A DNA stretch of 64,000 nt from Pedobacter gandavensis (GTDB lineage Bacteria > Bacteroidota > Bacteroidia > Sphingobacteriales > Sphingobacteriaceae). Both the position numbers and the translations under genes were made by a program. Positions 33,795 to 41,157 of the stretch are shown here, in pieces (positions within the stretch are counted from its first letter, which is position 1; the number at the start of each line of letters is the position of its first letter). Under the pieces are notes generated by a model. It was not told where the DNA came from and did no database searches. It saw only the letters and a list, made by a program, of their open reading frames with translations. Where the stretch lies: NCBI RefSeq assembly GCF_014172405.1, contig NZ_WNXC01000008.1:124001-188000 (forward strand), read 5' to 3'.

Positions 33795-34313
33795 CTACCA
33801 AGAATTTTCAAACGCACGTTTAAAAATATCTTGCGTAATTAAATCAATCACTTTTCTATTCAGTTCCGGTTCTTGCTGCGCAAAATTCGCCCCTGAAGTA
33901 GGGAAATCAATAAAACGTTCGATGGGCTCCTCAAAGCTTGCCTTAGGATCTAGGTTGTTGGTATATTTTACATTCACACGGATGGTCATCCTGTTCATTG
34001 GAGAAGTATTCGCAATTCCGCCATTATTGGCATCGATAATTGTCGTGGGACGGATGTCATAATTGATAATGTTACCAGAAAATACCGCATTCGGGTCATT
34101 TGTAGTAATGTTCAAGCGACTCTGATTACGGATTATGTTCTTTAACGCTTCTGTCAGGTTAATCGACATACTTGGAACAACTAAAGTCGCATTGTTCTCA
34201 AAAAACAGTACGTTCACTGTTTTCATCTCCGTTGGAATAGAGGTTCCATTAAATTTTATAGAGCATGAGTTGAAAAGAACTACCACCAGCAGTAACAACG
34301 ATATTTTTTTCAT
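33795..34313 (-). CDS. LptE-family LPS-assembly lipoprotein
   Basis: 172 residues with a lipoprotein signal (MKKISLLLLVVVLFNSC; lipobox VLFNSC, Cys17). The mature part (KFNGTSIPTEMKTVNVLFFENNATLV, SINLTEALKNIIRNQSRLN, RMTIRVNVKYTNNLDPKASF) matches the divergent LptE family found in Bacteroidota. LptE plugs the LptD barrel in the outer membrane during LPS export. The stop of the sigma-54 activator gene is four bases upstream, so it is translated from the same message. Assignment to LptE is by resemblance and by the known position next to a sigma-54 activator and secG in this phylum. Confidence 0.82.
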   Translation of the reverse strand: MKKISLLLLVVVLFNSCSIKFNGTSIPTEMKTVNVLFFENNATLVVPSMSINLTEALKNIIRNQSRLNITTNDPNAVFSGNIINYDIRPTTIIDANNGGIANTSPMNRMTIRVNVKYTNNLDPKASFEEPIERFIDFPTSGANFAQQEPELNRKVIDLITQDIFKRAFENSW

Positions 34314-34317
34314 TCTT

Positions 34318-35547
34318 CTAGTTTAAATTCAGTTCTTTAATCTTTCTATATAAGGTACGCTCCGAAATTCCAAGCTCCTGTGCCGCAAATTTGCGTTTCC
34401 CTTTGTGTTTCTTCAGCGCTTTTTTAATGAGATCAGACTCTTTATCAATCAGTGATAAAGACTCTTCCACCTCTTCCGCTTCCTGCGTATAATTATAATC
34501 TAAAGGAGCGTTCTGAACCGGTTTTTTAATCGTAAAAGTAGGCTCATTTACCGTTTGGTCCACTTCCTGATAAAGCTGATTGATGTAATGTGTATTGTCT
34601 GCAATCACATGGGAAGTGTTCCCGCCGCTTTGAATGATCTCTGCAACCAATTTCTTCAATTCCATCATGTCCTTTTTCATGTCAAACAAGACTTTGTAAA
34701 GAATGTCACGCTCCGTATAATCTTCCTTACTGCTGCCATTGATTGCCATAGGCAAATTGGTGGCACTTTCATTCGGAATATAGTTCAGCAAGGCTGCCGC
34801 CGTTACATTCCGGTCTTTCTCTAATACGCAGATCTGTTCGGCAATGTTTTTCAGCTGTCTTACGTTACCTGGCCAGCTGTAATTACTTAGCATTTGTATG
34901 GCATCTGGTTCCAGCTGTATCCCCGGACTTCTATATTTATCACTGAAATCAGCAGAGAATTTTCTGAACAAAAGATAAATATCTTCCTTACGTTCGTGTA
35001 AGGCAGGAATACGCAATGGCACTGTATTCAATCTATAATATAAATCCTCACGGAATTTACCCGATTTAACGCGGTTATAAACGTCAACATTCGTCGCTGC
35101 AATGATCCTGACATCAGTTTTTTGTACTTTAGAAGAACCTACACGTAGGTATTCACCACTTTCCAGAATCCTCAACAAACGCGCTTGCGTACCCAAAGGT
35201 AATTCAGCAACCTCATCTAAGAATATAGTTCCCCCATTGGCCACTTCAAAATAACCTTTACGGGCCTCATGGGCACCAGTAAATGAGCCTTTCTCATGCC
35301 CGAAAAGTTCTGAATCTATCGTTCCTTCAGGAATGGCTCCACAGTTGACGGCAATAAAAGCACCATGCTTGCGGGTACTCATCTGGTGGATGATATGAGA
35401 GAAAACCTCTTTACCACTTCCACTTTCTCCAGTGATGAGTACAGACATGTCTGTTGGCGCAACTTGTCTGGCAATATCTATTGCCCGGTTCAAAAGCGGA
35501 GAGCCGCCGATGATGCCGAACCGGTTTTTAATGTCTTGTATGTCCAA
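34318..35547 (-). CDS. sigma-54-dependent transcriptional activator without an N-terminal sensor domain
   Basis: 409 residues beginning at a TTG (TTG GAC ATA CAA); MDIQDIKNRFGIIGGSPLLNR gives a sensible AAA+ start and no upstream Met fits better. The AAA+ domain spans about 10-245: Walker A GESGSGKEVF, the sigma-54 contact loop GSFTGA, Walker B GGTIFLDEVAELP, sensor WPGNVRQLKN. A linker of about 100 residues follows, then a Fis-type HTH (about 365-408; FAAQELGISERTLYRKIKELN). There is no receiver, GAF or PAS domain at the N-terminus, so it may be regulated by concentration or a separate partner. It lies between miaB and lptE, both within 20 bases. Confidence 0.9.
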   Translation of the reverse strand: MDIQDIKNRFGIIGGSPLLNRAIDIARQVAPTDMSVLITGESGSGKEVFSHIIHQMSTRKHGAFIAVNCGAIPEGTIDSELFGHEKGSFTGAHEARKGYFEVANGGTIFLDEVAELPLGTQARLLRILESGEYLRVGSSKVQKTDVRIIAATNVDVYNRVKSGKFREDLYYRLNTVPLRIPALHERKEDIYLLFRKFSADFSDKYRSPGIQLEPDAIQMLSNYSWPGNVRQLKNIAEQICVLEKDRNVTAAALLNYIPNESATNLPMAINGSSKEDYTERDILYKVLFDMKKDMMELKKLVAEIIQSGGNTSHVIADNTHYINQLYQEVDQTVNEPTFTIKKPVQNAPLDYNYTQEAEEVEESLSLIDKESDLIKKALKKHKGKRKFAAQELGISERTLYRKIKELNLN

Positions 35548-35566
35548 AGTAATTTGTCTTTATTGA

Positions 35567-37015
35567 TTAAACAATTTCAGGTACTTCAACAGCAATGGTT
35601 CCTAATAAGGTCGCAGAAGTACAACGGTCAATGTAAACATTAACGTATGTTCCCGCTTTAACGCCTGGCGTTGCAGGGAAAACCACCATCGCATTCTGGT
35701 CATTTCTACCACAAAGGTCTAGATCAGATTTTTTGGAAGTACCCTCCACTAAAATTTTAACAGTTTTTCCAACAAATTGTTGTAGGCGCATTAAAGAAGT
35801 TTCCTGTGCTTTCAATAATATCTCTGCTAACCTGCGTTTTTTAACAGGTTCTGGAATGTCATCAGCCAATTTTCTTGCCGCAAGTGTACCCGGTCTTTCA
35901 GAATAAGAAAAGGTAAAAGCAAAGTCGTAACCCACATAATCCATAATGCTCAACGTTTCCTGGTGCTCTTCTTCTGTTTCTGTACAGAAACCAGCGATGA
36001 TATCTGAGGAAATTGCGCAACCTGGAATAATGCTTCTGATGGCCTCAACTCTATTGATATACCATTCTCTGGTATAAGTTCTGTTCATTAATTCCAATAC
36101 CCTGCTGCTTCCGGATTGGATCGGCAAGTGGATGTAATTACAGATGTTATCGTATTTGGCGATGGTATATAATACCTCGTCAGTAATGTCTTTAGGATGT
36201 GAAGTAGAGAATCTGATCCTTAACTCAGGACTAATTAAAGCTACTTTCTCCAGTAATTGTGCAAAATTCACTTCGATTTCCGCAGTTTCTTCCGCATCAG
36301 CACCTTTCCATTTGTAAGAATCTACATTCTGACCAAGTAAGGTCACCTCTTTGTAGCCTTTATCAAATAAACCCTGTGCTTCTGCAAGGATCGAGTAAGG
36401 ATCTCTACTGCGCTCGCGTCCTCTGGTAAATGGAACTACACAGAAAGAACACATATTATCGCAACCGCGCATGATCGAGATAAATGCAGTGATGCCATTG
36501 GTATTTAACCTCACCGGACTGATGTCTGCATAAGTTTCCTCACGGGATAGCAATACATTGATGGCCTTATGTCCATCTTCCACCTGATTGATCAGTTGAG
36601 GAAGGTCGCGGTACGCATCCGGACCAACTACCATATCCACCAATTTCTCTTCTTCCAGGAATTTTGACTTTAAACGTTCTGCCATACACCCTAAAACACC
36701 AACCACTAATTTCGGGTTTCTGCGTTTCTCTGCACTGAACTGAGACAGTCGGTTGCGGACTCTCTGCTCCGCATTTTCACGGATAGAGCAAGTGTTGATA
36801 AATACTACATCTGCTTCATGATAATCACCAGTGGTTTCGAAACCCTGGTCTTTTAAAATCGAGGCCACAATCTCACTATCTGCGAAATTCATCTGACAGC
36901 CATAGCTTTCAATGTACAACTTGCGGCCATTATGGACCTCTGGTGCATCAATAACTAAAGCCTCGCCCTGGCGCTCTTCATCGTGTGTCTTATCGGTAAG
37001 CTGTAAATCAATCAT
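35567..37015 (-). CDS. miaB: tRNA-2-methylthio-N6-isopentenyladenosine synthase MiaB
   Basis: 482 residues, a radical-SAM methylthiotransferase acting on A37 of tRNAs that read codons starting with U. The N-terminal MTTase domain has three cluster cysteines (YGCQMNFADSE, INTCSIRENAEQRV, GVLGCMAERL). The radical-SAM site is the CX3CX2C in MRGCDNMCSFCVVPFTRGRE. A TRAM domain ends the protein (KTVKILVEGTSKKSD, AGTYVNVYIDR). Length matches Bacteroidota MiaB. It is first in the minus-strand cluster that continues to secG; the 20-base gap to the sigma-54 activator gene supports one transcript. Confidence 0.96.
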   Translation of the reverse strand: MIDLQLTDKTHDEERQGEALVIDAPEVHNGRKLYIESYGCQMNFADSEIVASILKDQGFETTGDYHEADVVFINTCSIRENAEQRVRNRLSQFSAEKRRNPKLVVGVLGCMAERLKSKFLEEEKLVDMVVGPDAYRDLPQLINQVEDGHKAINVLLSREETYADISPVRLNTNGITAFISIMRGCDNMCSFCVVPFTRGRERSRDPYSILAEAQGLFDKGYKEVTLLGQNVDSYKWKGADAEETAEIEVNFAQLLEKVALISPELRIRFSTSHPKDITDEVLYTIAKYDNICNYIHLPIQSGSSRVLELMNRTYTREWYINRVEAIRSIIPGCAISSDIIAGFCTETEEEHQETLSIMDYVGYDFAFTFSYSERPGTLAARKLADDIPEPVKKRRLAEILLKAQETSLMRLQQFVGKTVKILVEGTSKKSDLDLCGRNDQNAMVVFPATPGVKAGTYVNVYIDRCTSATLLGTIAVEVPEIV

Positions 37016-37186
37016 AAATGGTTAACATTTTTCTGGGTTCCAAAAATACACAATTAATTTTAGAAATGACAAAGTGGCAGGATCTTAAACGGAAAGAAAA
37101 TTTTATGAAATAACCCCAGAAACGTATAGGACTTTTTTAAGGATTGATTGTCCTTGAGGTAAAATTGAACAAAATCCCACTAAAAT

Positions 37187-37987
37187 ATGTTTAAAAGCCT
37201 CTTCGCAAAAAGTCCTAAGCAATTGTATGGATGGTTCGGTGATTACGCTTCCTGGGCGGAAGTAGCCGCAGAAACCAGCGGATATGACGCAGGAGTGATC
37301 CTTGAAAAAACAAAAACAGCCATTCTGAAAGTAAAAAATGGCGAGGCAGTATATGAAAGGGACTCGGTTACATTTACAGAGAAACAATATCCATTTCCTT
37401 TAATCTCTTTTTTGTTACACAGCGCTGCACTACAAAAAAGACCCTTACATGTGCTTGATTTTGGAGGTTCGCTCGGTAGTACCTATTTCCAGATTAAAGA
37501 ATTTTTAACACCCGAAATTTGTGCCAGCTGGAATGTGGTTGAACAGGAACACTATGTGAATACCGGAAAGGAGCATTTTGAAGATGAGCATCTTAATTTT
37601 TACCATAGTATAGCCGATTGCCAGAAAGAAAAAGAGATCGATCTGGTTGTCCTATCTTCTGTTACACAATACCTGGAAGAACCTCATGAGTTTCTGAAAC
37701 AGCTGGCCAGTTATCAATTTCCTTTTTTACTATTCGATCGTACTGCTTTTCATTATGGTGAACAAGATCGATTAACGCTGCAAATTGTGCCGCCGGAAAT
37801 TTATGCGGCTTCTTATCCTTCCTGGTTTTTCAATCAGCCCCGCTTTTTAAGCCATTTCCAGGATCACTATCAACTGGTCGCTGAATTTACCTCCTACGTA
37901 AAAGGAGAAGAAACCATGCAGATCAATGGACTGGAACTAGGTTACGACAAAGGTTTTTACTTTCAAAATAAATCAATATATGCTTAA
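37187..37987 (+). CDS. TIGR04325-type methyltransferase
   Basis: 266 residues. The Rossmann methyltransferase core is at about 88-185, with LHVLDFGGSLGSTYFQ as the SAM-binding loop and DLVVLSSVTQYLEEP as the post-core motif. The flanks (YGWFGDYASWAEVAAETSGY near the N-terminus and a Tyr/Phe-rich C-terminus) match TIGR04325, a family found in polysaccharide and O-antigen loci. It overlaps the glycosyltransferase-like gene by eight bases, which supports joint action on a surface sugar. The acceptor is unknown. No wzx/wzy or nucleotide-sugar genes are in the window, so it is an isolated pair. Confidence 0.85.
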   Translation: MFKSLFAKSPKQLYGWFGDYASWAEVAAETSGYDAGVILEKTKTAILKVKNGEAVYERDSVTFTEKQYPFPLISFLLHSAALQKRPLHVLDFGGSLGSTYFQIKEFLTPEICASWNVVEQEHYVNTGKEHFEDEHLNFYHSIADCQKEKEIDLVVLSSVTQYLEEPHEFLKQLASYQFPFLLFDRTAFHYGEQDRLTLQIVPPEIYAASYPSWFFNQPRFLSHFQDHYQLVAEFTSYVKGEETMQINGLELGYDKGFYFQNKSIYA

Positions 37988-38987
37988 CTTCTGCACACTT
38001 TTTAATACCACTTATTTTTCCCGTGGTCTGGCAATGTATCGCTCTCTTGAACAATTTTGTCCGGATTTTCACCTGTATATCTTTGCGTTTGATGGCCATT
38101 GCCATGAGGCATTGTCAAATATGGCCCTTCCACATGCAACCATCATCTCCCTGCAGGAATTCGAAAATGAAGCGTTATTGTCAGTAAAGCATACGCGTAC
38201 AGAGCAGGAATATTGCTGGACTGCCGGTTCCTACACAATTAAGCATTGTATTGAGGAATTTAGCCTGGATCATTGCACCTATGTGGATGCGGATCTACTT
38301 TTCTTTAGCAACCCGCAGGTTTTAATAGACGAGATGGGTAGTAAATCTGTGCTGATCACCGAACATAGATATACGCCTTGTTATGATCAGTCTGCTACAA
38401 GTGGGATTTACTGTGTGCAATTCATGACTTTCAAAAATACTCAAGAAGGAATGGAAGTCTTGAATTGGTGGGTTTCGGCTTGCTTAGAATGGTGCTATGC
38501 CAGGATGGAAGATGGTAAATTTGGTGATCAGAAGTATCTGGACGATTGGACAACGCGATTCAATTGTGTTCATGTTTGCCAGCATTTAGGTGCAGGTATC
38601 GCACCCTGGAATGTTCAACAGTATGTCTTTAAACATAAATCTGGGAAATCAAAAGGACAGGTTTTATCCAGTAATGAGGAATTTGATCTGGTATTTTATC
38701 ATTATCATGGCTTTAGCTATTCATCAAACAATAGCTATATGATTGCCCCATCCGGATATCATCTGGGGAGAAATCAGATCAAACATATTTATAAACCTTA
38801 TGTACACGCACTCTCTATTGCGGAAAATCAAATTAATACCACAGTGGAGGGGCTGGTTCCTTATCATATTAATGATGAATTTGAATGGGTGAGGAATGTT
38901 TTACGCCGTTATCTGGTGTTTTCTTTGCGCGGTTATTATAAGAATTTCTATACCAAAAGATCTTTTCAGTATGGTTTTATATATTAA
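37980..38987 (+). CDS. GT-A fold glycosyltransferase-like protein
   Basis: 335 residues. The start (LNFCTLFNTTYFSRGLAMYR) and the motif YVDADLLFFSNP (DAD at 103-105, a DxD for metal and nucleotide-sugar binding) indicate a GT-A fold. FGDQKYLDDW (about 181-190) and HLGAGIAPWNVQQY are typical of the catalytic half of GT8/GT77-like enzymes. The C-terminal Tyr/Arg-rich tail is probably membrane-proximal. The preceding TIGR04325 methyltransferase overlaps it by eight bases, so together they may modify a surface glycan. The donor and acceptor sugars are unknown. Confidence 0.75.
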   Translation: MLNFCTLFNTTYFSRGLAMYRSLEQFCPDFHLYIFAFDGHCHEALSNMALPHATIISLQEFENEALLSVKHTRTEQEYCWTAGSYTIKHCIEEFSLDHCTYVDADLLFFSNPQVLIDEMGSKSVLITEHRYTPCYDQSATSGIYCVQFMTFKNTQEGMEVLNWWVSACLEWCYARMEDGKFGDQKYLDDWTTRFNCVHVCQHLGAGIAPWNVQQYVFKHKSGKSKGQVLSSNEEFDLVFYHYHGFSYSSNNSYMIAPSGYHLGRNQIKHIYKPYVHALSIAENQINTTVEGLVPYHINDEFEWVRNVLRRYLVFSLRGYYKNFYTKRSFQYGFIY

Positions 38988-39049
38988 TAAATTGTAGCCA
39001 TACGGATCTTCAATAAATTAGTATTTTAGTTGCCGATTAAAATACTAAT

Positions 39050-39529
39050 ATGTGGGGGTTTAAAGATCAGGGATTTACATGGTTCAAAATAGGGGTGTTG
39101 TGGACGATGATTGTGTTCGGAGGCTGTAAAAAGGAATCGGAAAGCAGTCAGAGAATTAAGCCCCCGGTAAGGTCTTATGTGGTAACCGCTAGAATTGATA
39201 AAAAAGGCGCAAACACAGATTCAGAAGGTACTGCTGTGTTGAAAGGGAAATATGATGAGGGAACTAAGCTGTTAAGCTATTCTTTGGAATATGAAAAACT
39301 AGTGCCCTCGGAAATTAGCTTGAGAACTGGTGTGAAAGGTTCAAAAGGGACTTTCGTACAAGAAATAAAACTGCCAAAAGGAAGCAGCACAGCGGCTCCC
39401 TTGTCAGGTTCAATTGTATTAACGCCATTGCAAGAACGATACCTGTTGAAGGGATACTGGTTTGTGGCCATTAGTACGCTGGAACGGTCGCCGGATATCT
39501 CCGGGATTCTTACTTTGAAACAAAGTTAA
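39050..39529 (+). CDS. CHRD-domain lipoprotein
   Basis: 159 residues with an atypical lipoprotein signal: a long hydrophilic n-region before WFKIGVLWTMIVFGGC (lipobox VFGGC, Cys26). The mature part (about 40-155) reads like a CHRD domain (TDSEGTAVLKGKYDEGTKLLSYSLEY, ILTLKQS). CHRD domains are small beta-sandwich modules of unknown biochemical function found in many exported bacterial proteins. It ends nine bases before the sigma-factor gene, so both are likely on one transcript. Its role in the sigma/FecR system is unknown. Confidence 0.7.
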   Translation: MWGFKDQGFTWFKIGVLWTMIVFGGCKKESESSQRIKPPVRSYVVTARIDKKGANTDSEGTAVLKGKYDEGTKLLSYSLEYEKLVPSEISLRTGVKGSKGTFVQEIKLPKGSSTAAPLSGSIVLTPLQERYLLKGYWFVAISTLERSPDISGILTLKQS

Positions 39530-39538
39530 AGTAGGAGC

Positions 39539-40150
39539 ATGGAGATTAAACCGATAAACGTCGCTCTGGATGATGATCTGGCATTAATGAATGCCATTAG
39601 AAATAAAGATAAAAAGGTTTTTGAAGCCTTTTATAAAAAGTATTACCGGCAGCTGTTCACCCTCGCCTTTAGGTATGTAGGGCAAACTGAAGCCGCAGAA
39701 GAAATTGTACATGATTTGTTTATTAATATTTGGAACAAAGCTGCCCAGCTAAATATTCAGCATGCCATGAAAAGCTATCTGTTCAGGTCTATTGTGAATG
39801 CTTCTCTTAATTTCTTAAAAAAGGAAAAACAGGATGCTGCAAGACAATTGAGCTATATCCACCTTCAACATGGGGAAGATCCCGAAGAGGATCGCCGGAA
39901 TGAGGAGGAGTTAATGTTGAGAAACCTGGAGGAGGCACTTGATTTGCTGCCACCTAAATGCAAGGAGGTCATGTACCTGAGCCGGTTTGGTAAATTAAAA
40001 CAACAAGAAATTGCAGATCAGCTGAACATTTCATTGAAAACTGTTAAAAATCATTTGACTTATGGTTTTCAGAAATTAAGAGCGCAACTCCAGAAATCCG
40101 GAGCAATCCTGATGTCAATATTTCTGATGATAAAAATGATGTTACGATAA
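39539..40150 (+). CDS. ECF-type RNA polymerase sigma factor (FecI-like)
   Basis: 203 residues. Region 2 is at about 22-90 (KVFEAFYKKYYRQLFTLAFRYVG, EEIVHDLFINIWNK) and region 4 at about 135-188 (LDLLPPKCKEVMYLSRFGKLK, EIADQLNISLKTVKNHLTYG). This is the Bacteroidota FecI-like family that is held by a FecR-type anti-sigma factor. A short hydrophobic tail (SIFLMIKMML) is unusual and may contact the membrane. The FecR gene follows after 11 bases, then a TonB receptor with an STN domain, giving a classical cell-surface signalling cassette. Target promoters are unknown, but the operon itself is a likely target. Confidence 0.93.
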   Translation: MEIKPINVALDDDLALMNAIRNKDKKVFEAFYKKYYRQLFTLAFRYVGQTEAAEEIVHDLFINIWNKAAQLNIQHAMKSYLFRSIVNASLNFLKKEKQDAARQLSYIHLQHGEDPEEDRRNEEELMLRNLEEALDLLPPKCKEVMYLSRFGKLKQQEIADQLNISLKTVKNHLTYGFQKLRAQLQKSGAILMSIFLMIKMMLR

Positions 40151-40161
40151 AACGCCTCGCT

Positions 40162-41157
40162 ATGAAAAATTTTGAAACTAATGAATCGTTTATTTTTTCC
40201 CTGATCATAGAAGATCTGGAAGAAACAATTAGTGTGGAAAATAAAATTATCCTCGACCAATGGCGTAAGGATGATGAAGAAAATGAAAAGATATACCAGG
40301 AATTTCAACAAGTACAGATTAACCTGGATTTGTTGGTAGAAGGCCATGAAGTTGATGCGGAACATTCCTGGAATGTACTGGATCAGAAACTCAGTAACAA
40401 TGAGGAGCCCCTGAACATCATAAAAGGCAAAACCATGCCTTATTTCTGGATGAAAGTGGCAGCCATGTTGCTGATTTTATCAACACTCGGCTATGGCTAT
40501 TTCTTTTGGAAAAATAAGGATGTGGTCATCAATACCGGAATGGCAGTACTCAGCGATGTGGTGCTTCCAGATGGAACAACACTGAAATTGAATGCCGGAA
40601 CAACCATTAGATATAGCAAAAATAACTTTCTGCAAGATCGCAAACTGGTGCTCGTAGCGGGAGAAGCTTTTATTCAGGTGGCCCCAAATCCGATTTCGCG
40701 CTTTAGAGTAGAGATGGGAGCGATGGAAGCAAAAGACATTGGCACGCGTTTTAACATCAGTAAGAATGAAACGCAATCCTCAGTGATCGTTGAAGAGGGG
40801 GAAGTGGAATTCCGGGAATCGGGTACTTCCAGAAAAGTGAATCTGACGGCTGGAAAACTAGGTGTTTATGACCTATCAAATAAAACATTGATTGCCCTGG
40901 ATAACCCGGATGTTAATTATAAAGCATGGCTAGACAAAAGTTTTGTCTTTACCGAATTTCCAGTTCAGAAAGTTGTTGAAAAGTTAGAGAAAATTTACCA
41001 GACTAAGATTGAGATTGAAGGTCAGGCCCTGAAAGACCGGAAACTGACTGCTAAACTTCAATATCAAAACCTGGATAGCGCCCTGGCTGTAGTCGCTGCT
41101 TCTTTAGATTGTAAGCTTTCGCAAATCAATGGTAAATTTGTTTTATCTGCCAAATAA
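40162..41157 (+). CDS. FecR-family anti-sigma factor
   Basis: 331 residues. The N-terminal cytoplasmic part (about 1-90) would bind the sigma factor; one membrane segment follows (about 93-112, WMKVAAMLLILSTLGYGYFF); then the periplasmic FecR domain (about 118-230; SDVVLPDGTTLKLNAGTTIR, DIGTRFNISKNE, EGEVEFRE) and a C-terminal STN-like segment (about 255-330; FVFTEFPVQKVVEKLEKIY, DSALAVVAASLDCKL). The upstream sigma gene and the downstream TonB receptor with an STN domain complete the circuit. Its stop overlaps the receptor start by one base (TAATG). In this phylum such FecR proteins relay signals from an outer-membrane receptor. Confidence 0.93.
   Translation: MKNFETNESFIFSLIIEDLEETISVENKIILDQWRKDDEENEKIYQEFQQVQINLDLLVEGHEVDAEHSWNVLDQKLSNNEEPLNIIKGKTMPYFWMKVAAMLLILSTLGYGYFFWKNKDVVINTGMAVLSDVVLPDGTTLKLNAGTTIRYSKNNFLQDRKLVLVAGEAFIQVAPNPISRFRVEMGAMEAKDIGTRFNISKNETQSSVIVEEGEVEFRESGTSRKVNLTAGKLGVYDLSNKTLIALDNPDVNYKAWLDKSFVFTEFPVQKVVEKLEKIYQTKIEIEGQALKDRKLTAKLQYQNLDSALAVVAASLDCKLSQINGKFVLSAK

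Noticed and set aside
37139..37155. Hairpin AAGGA/TCCTT before the methyltransferase gene
   Set aside because: A five-base stem is too short to claim as a regulatory structure.
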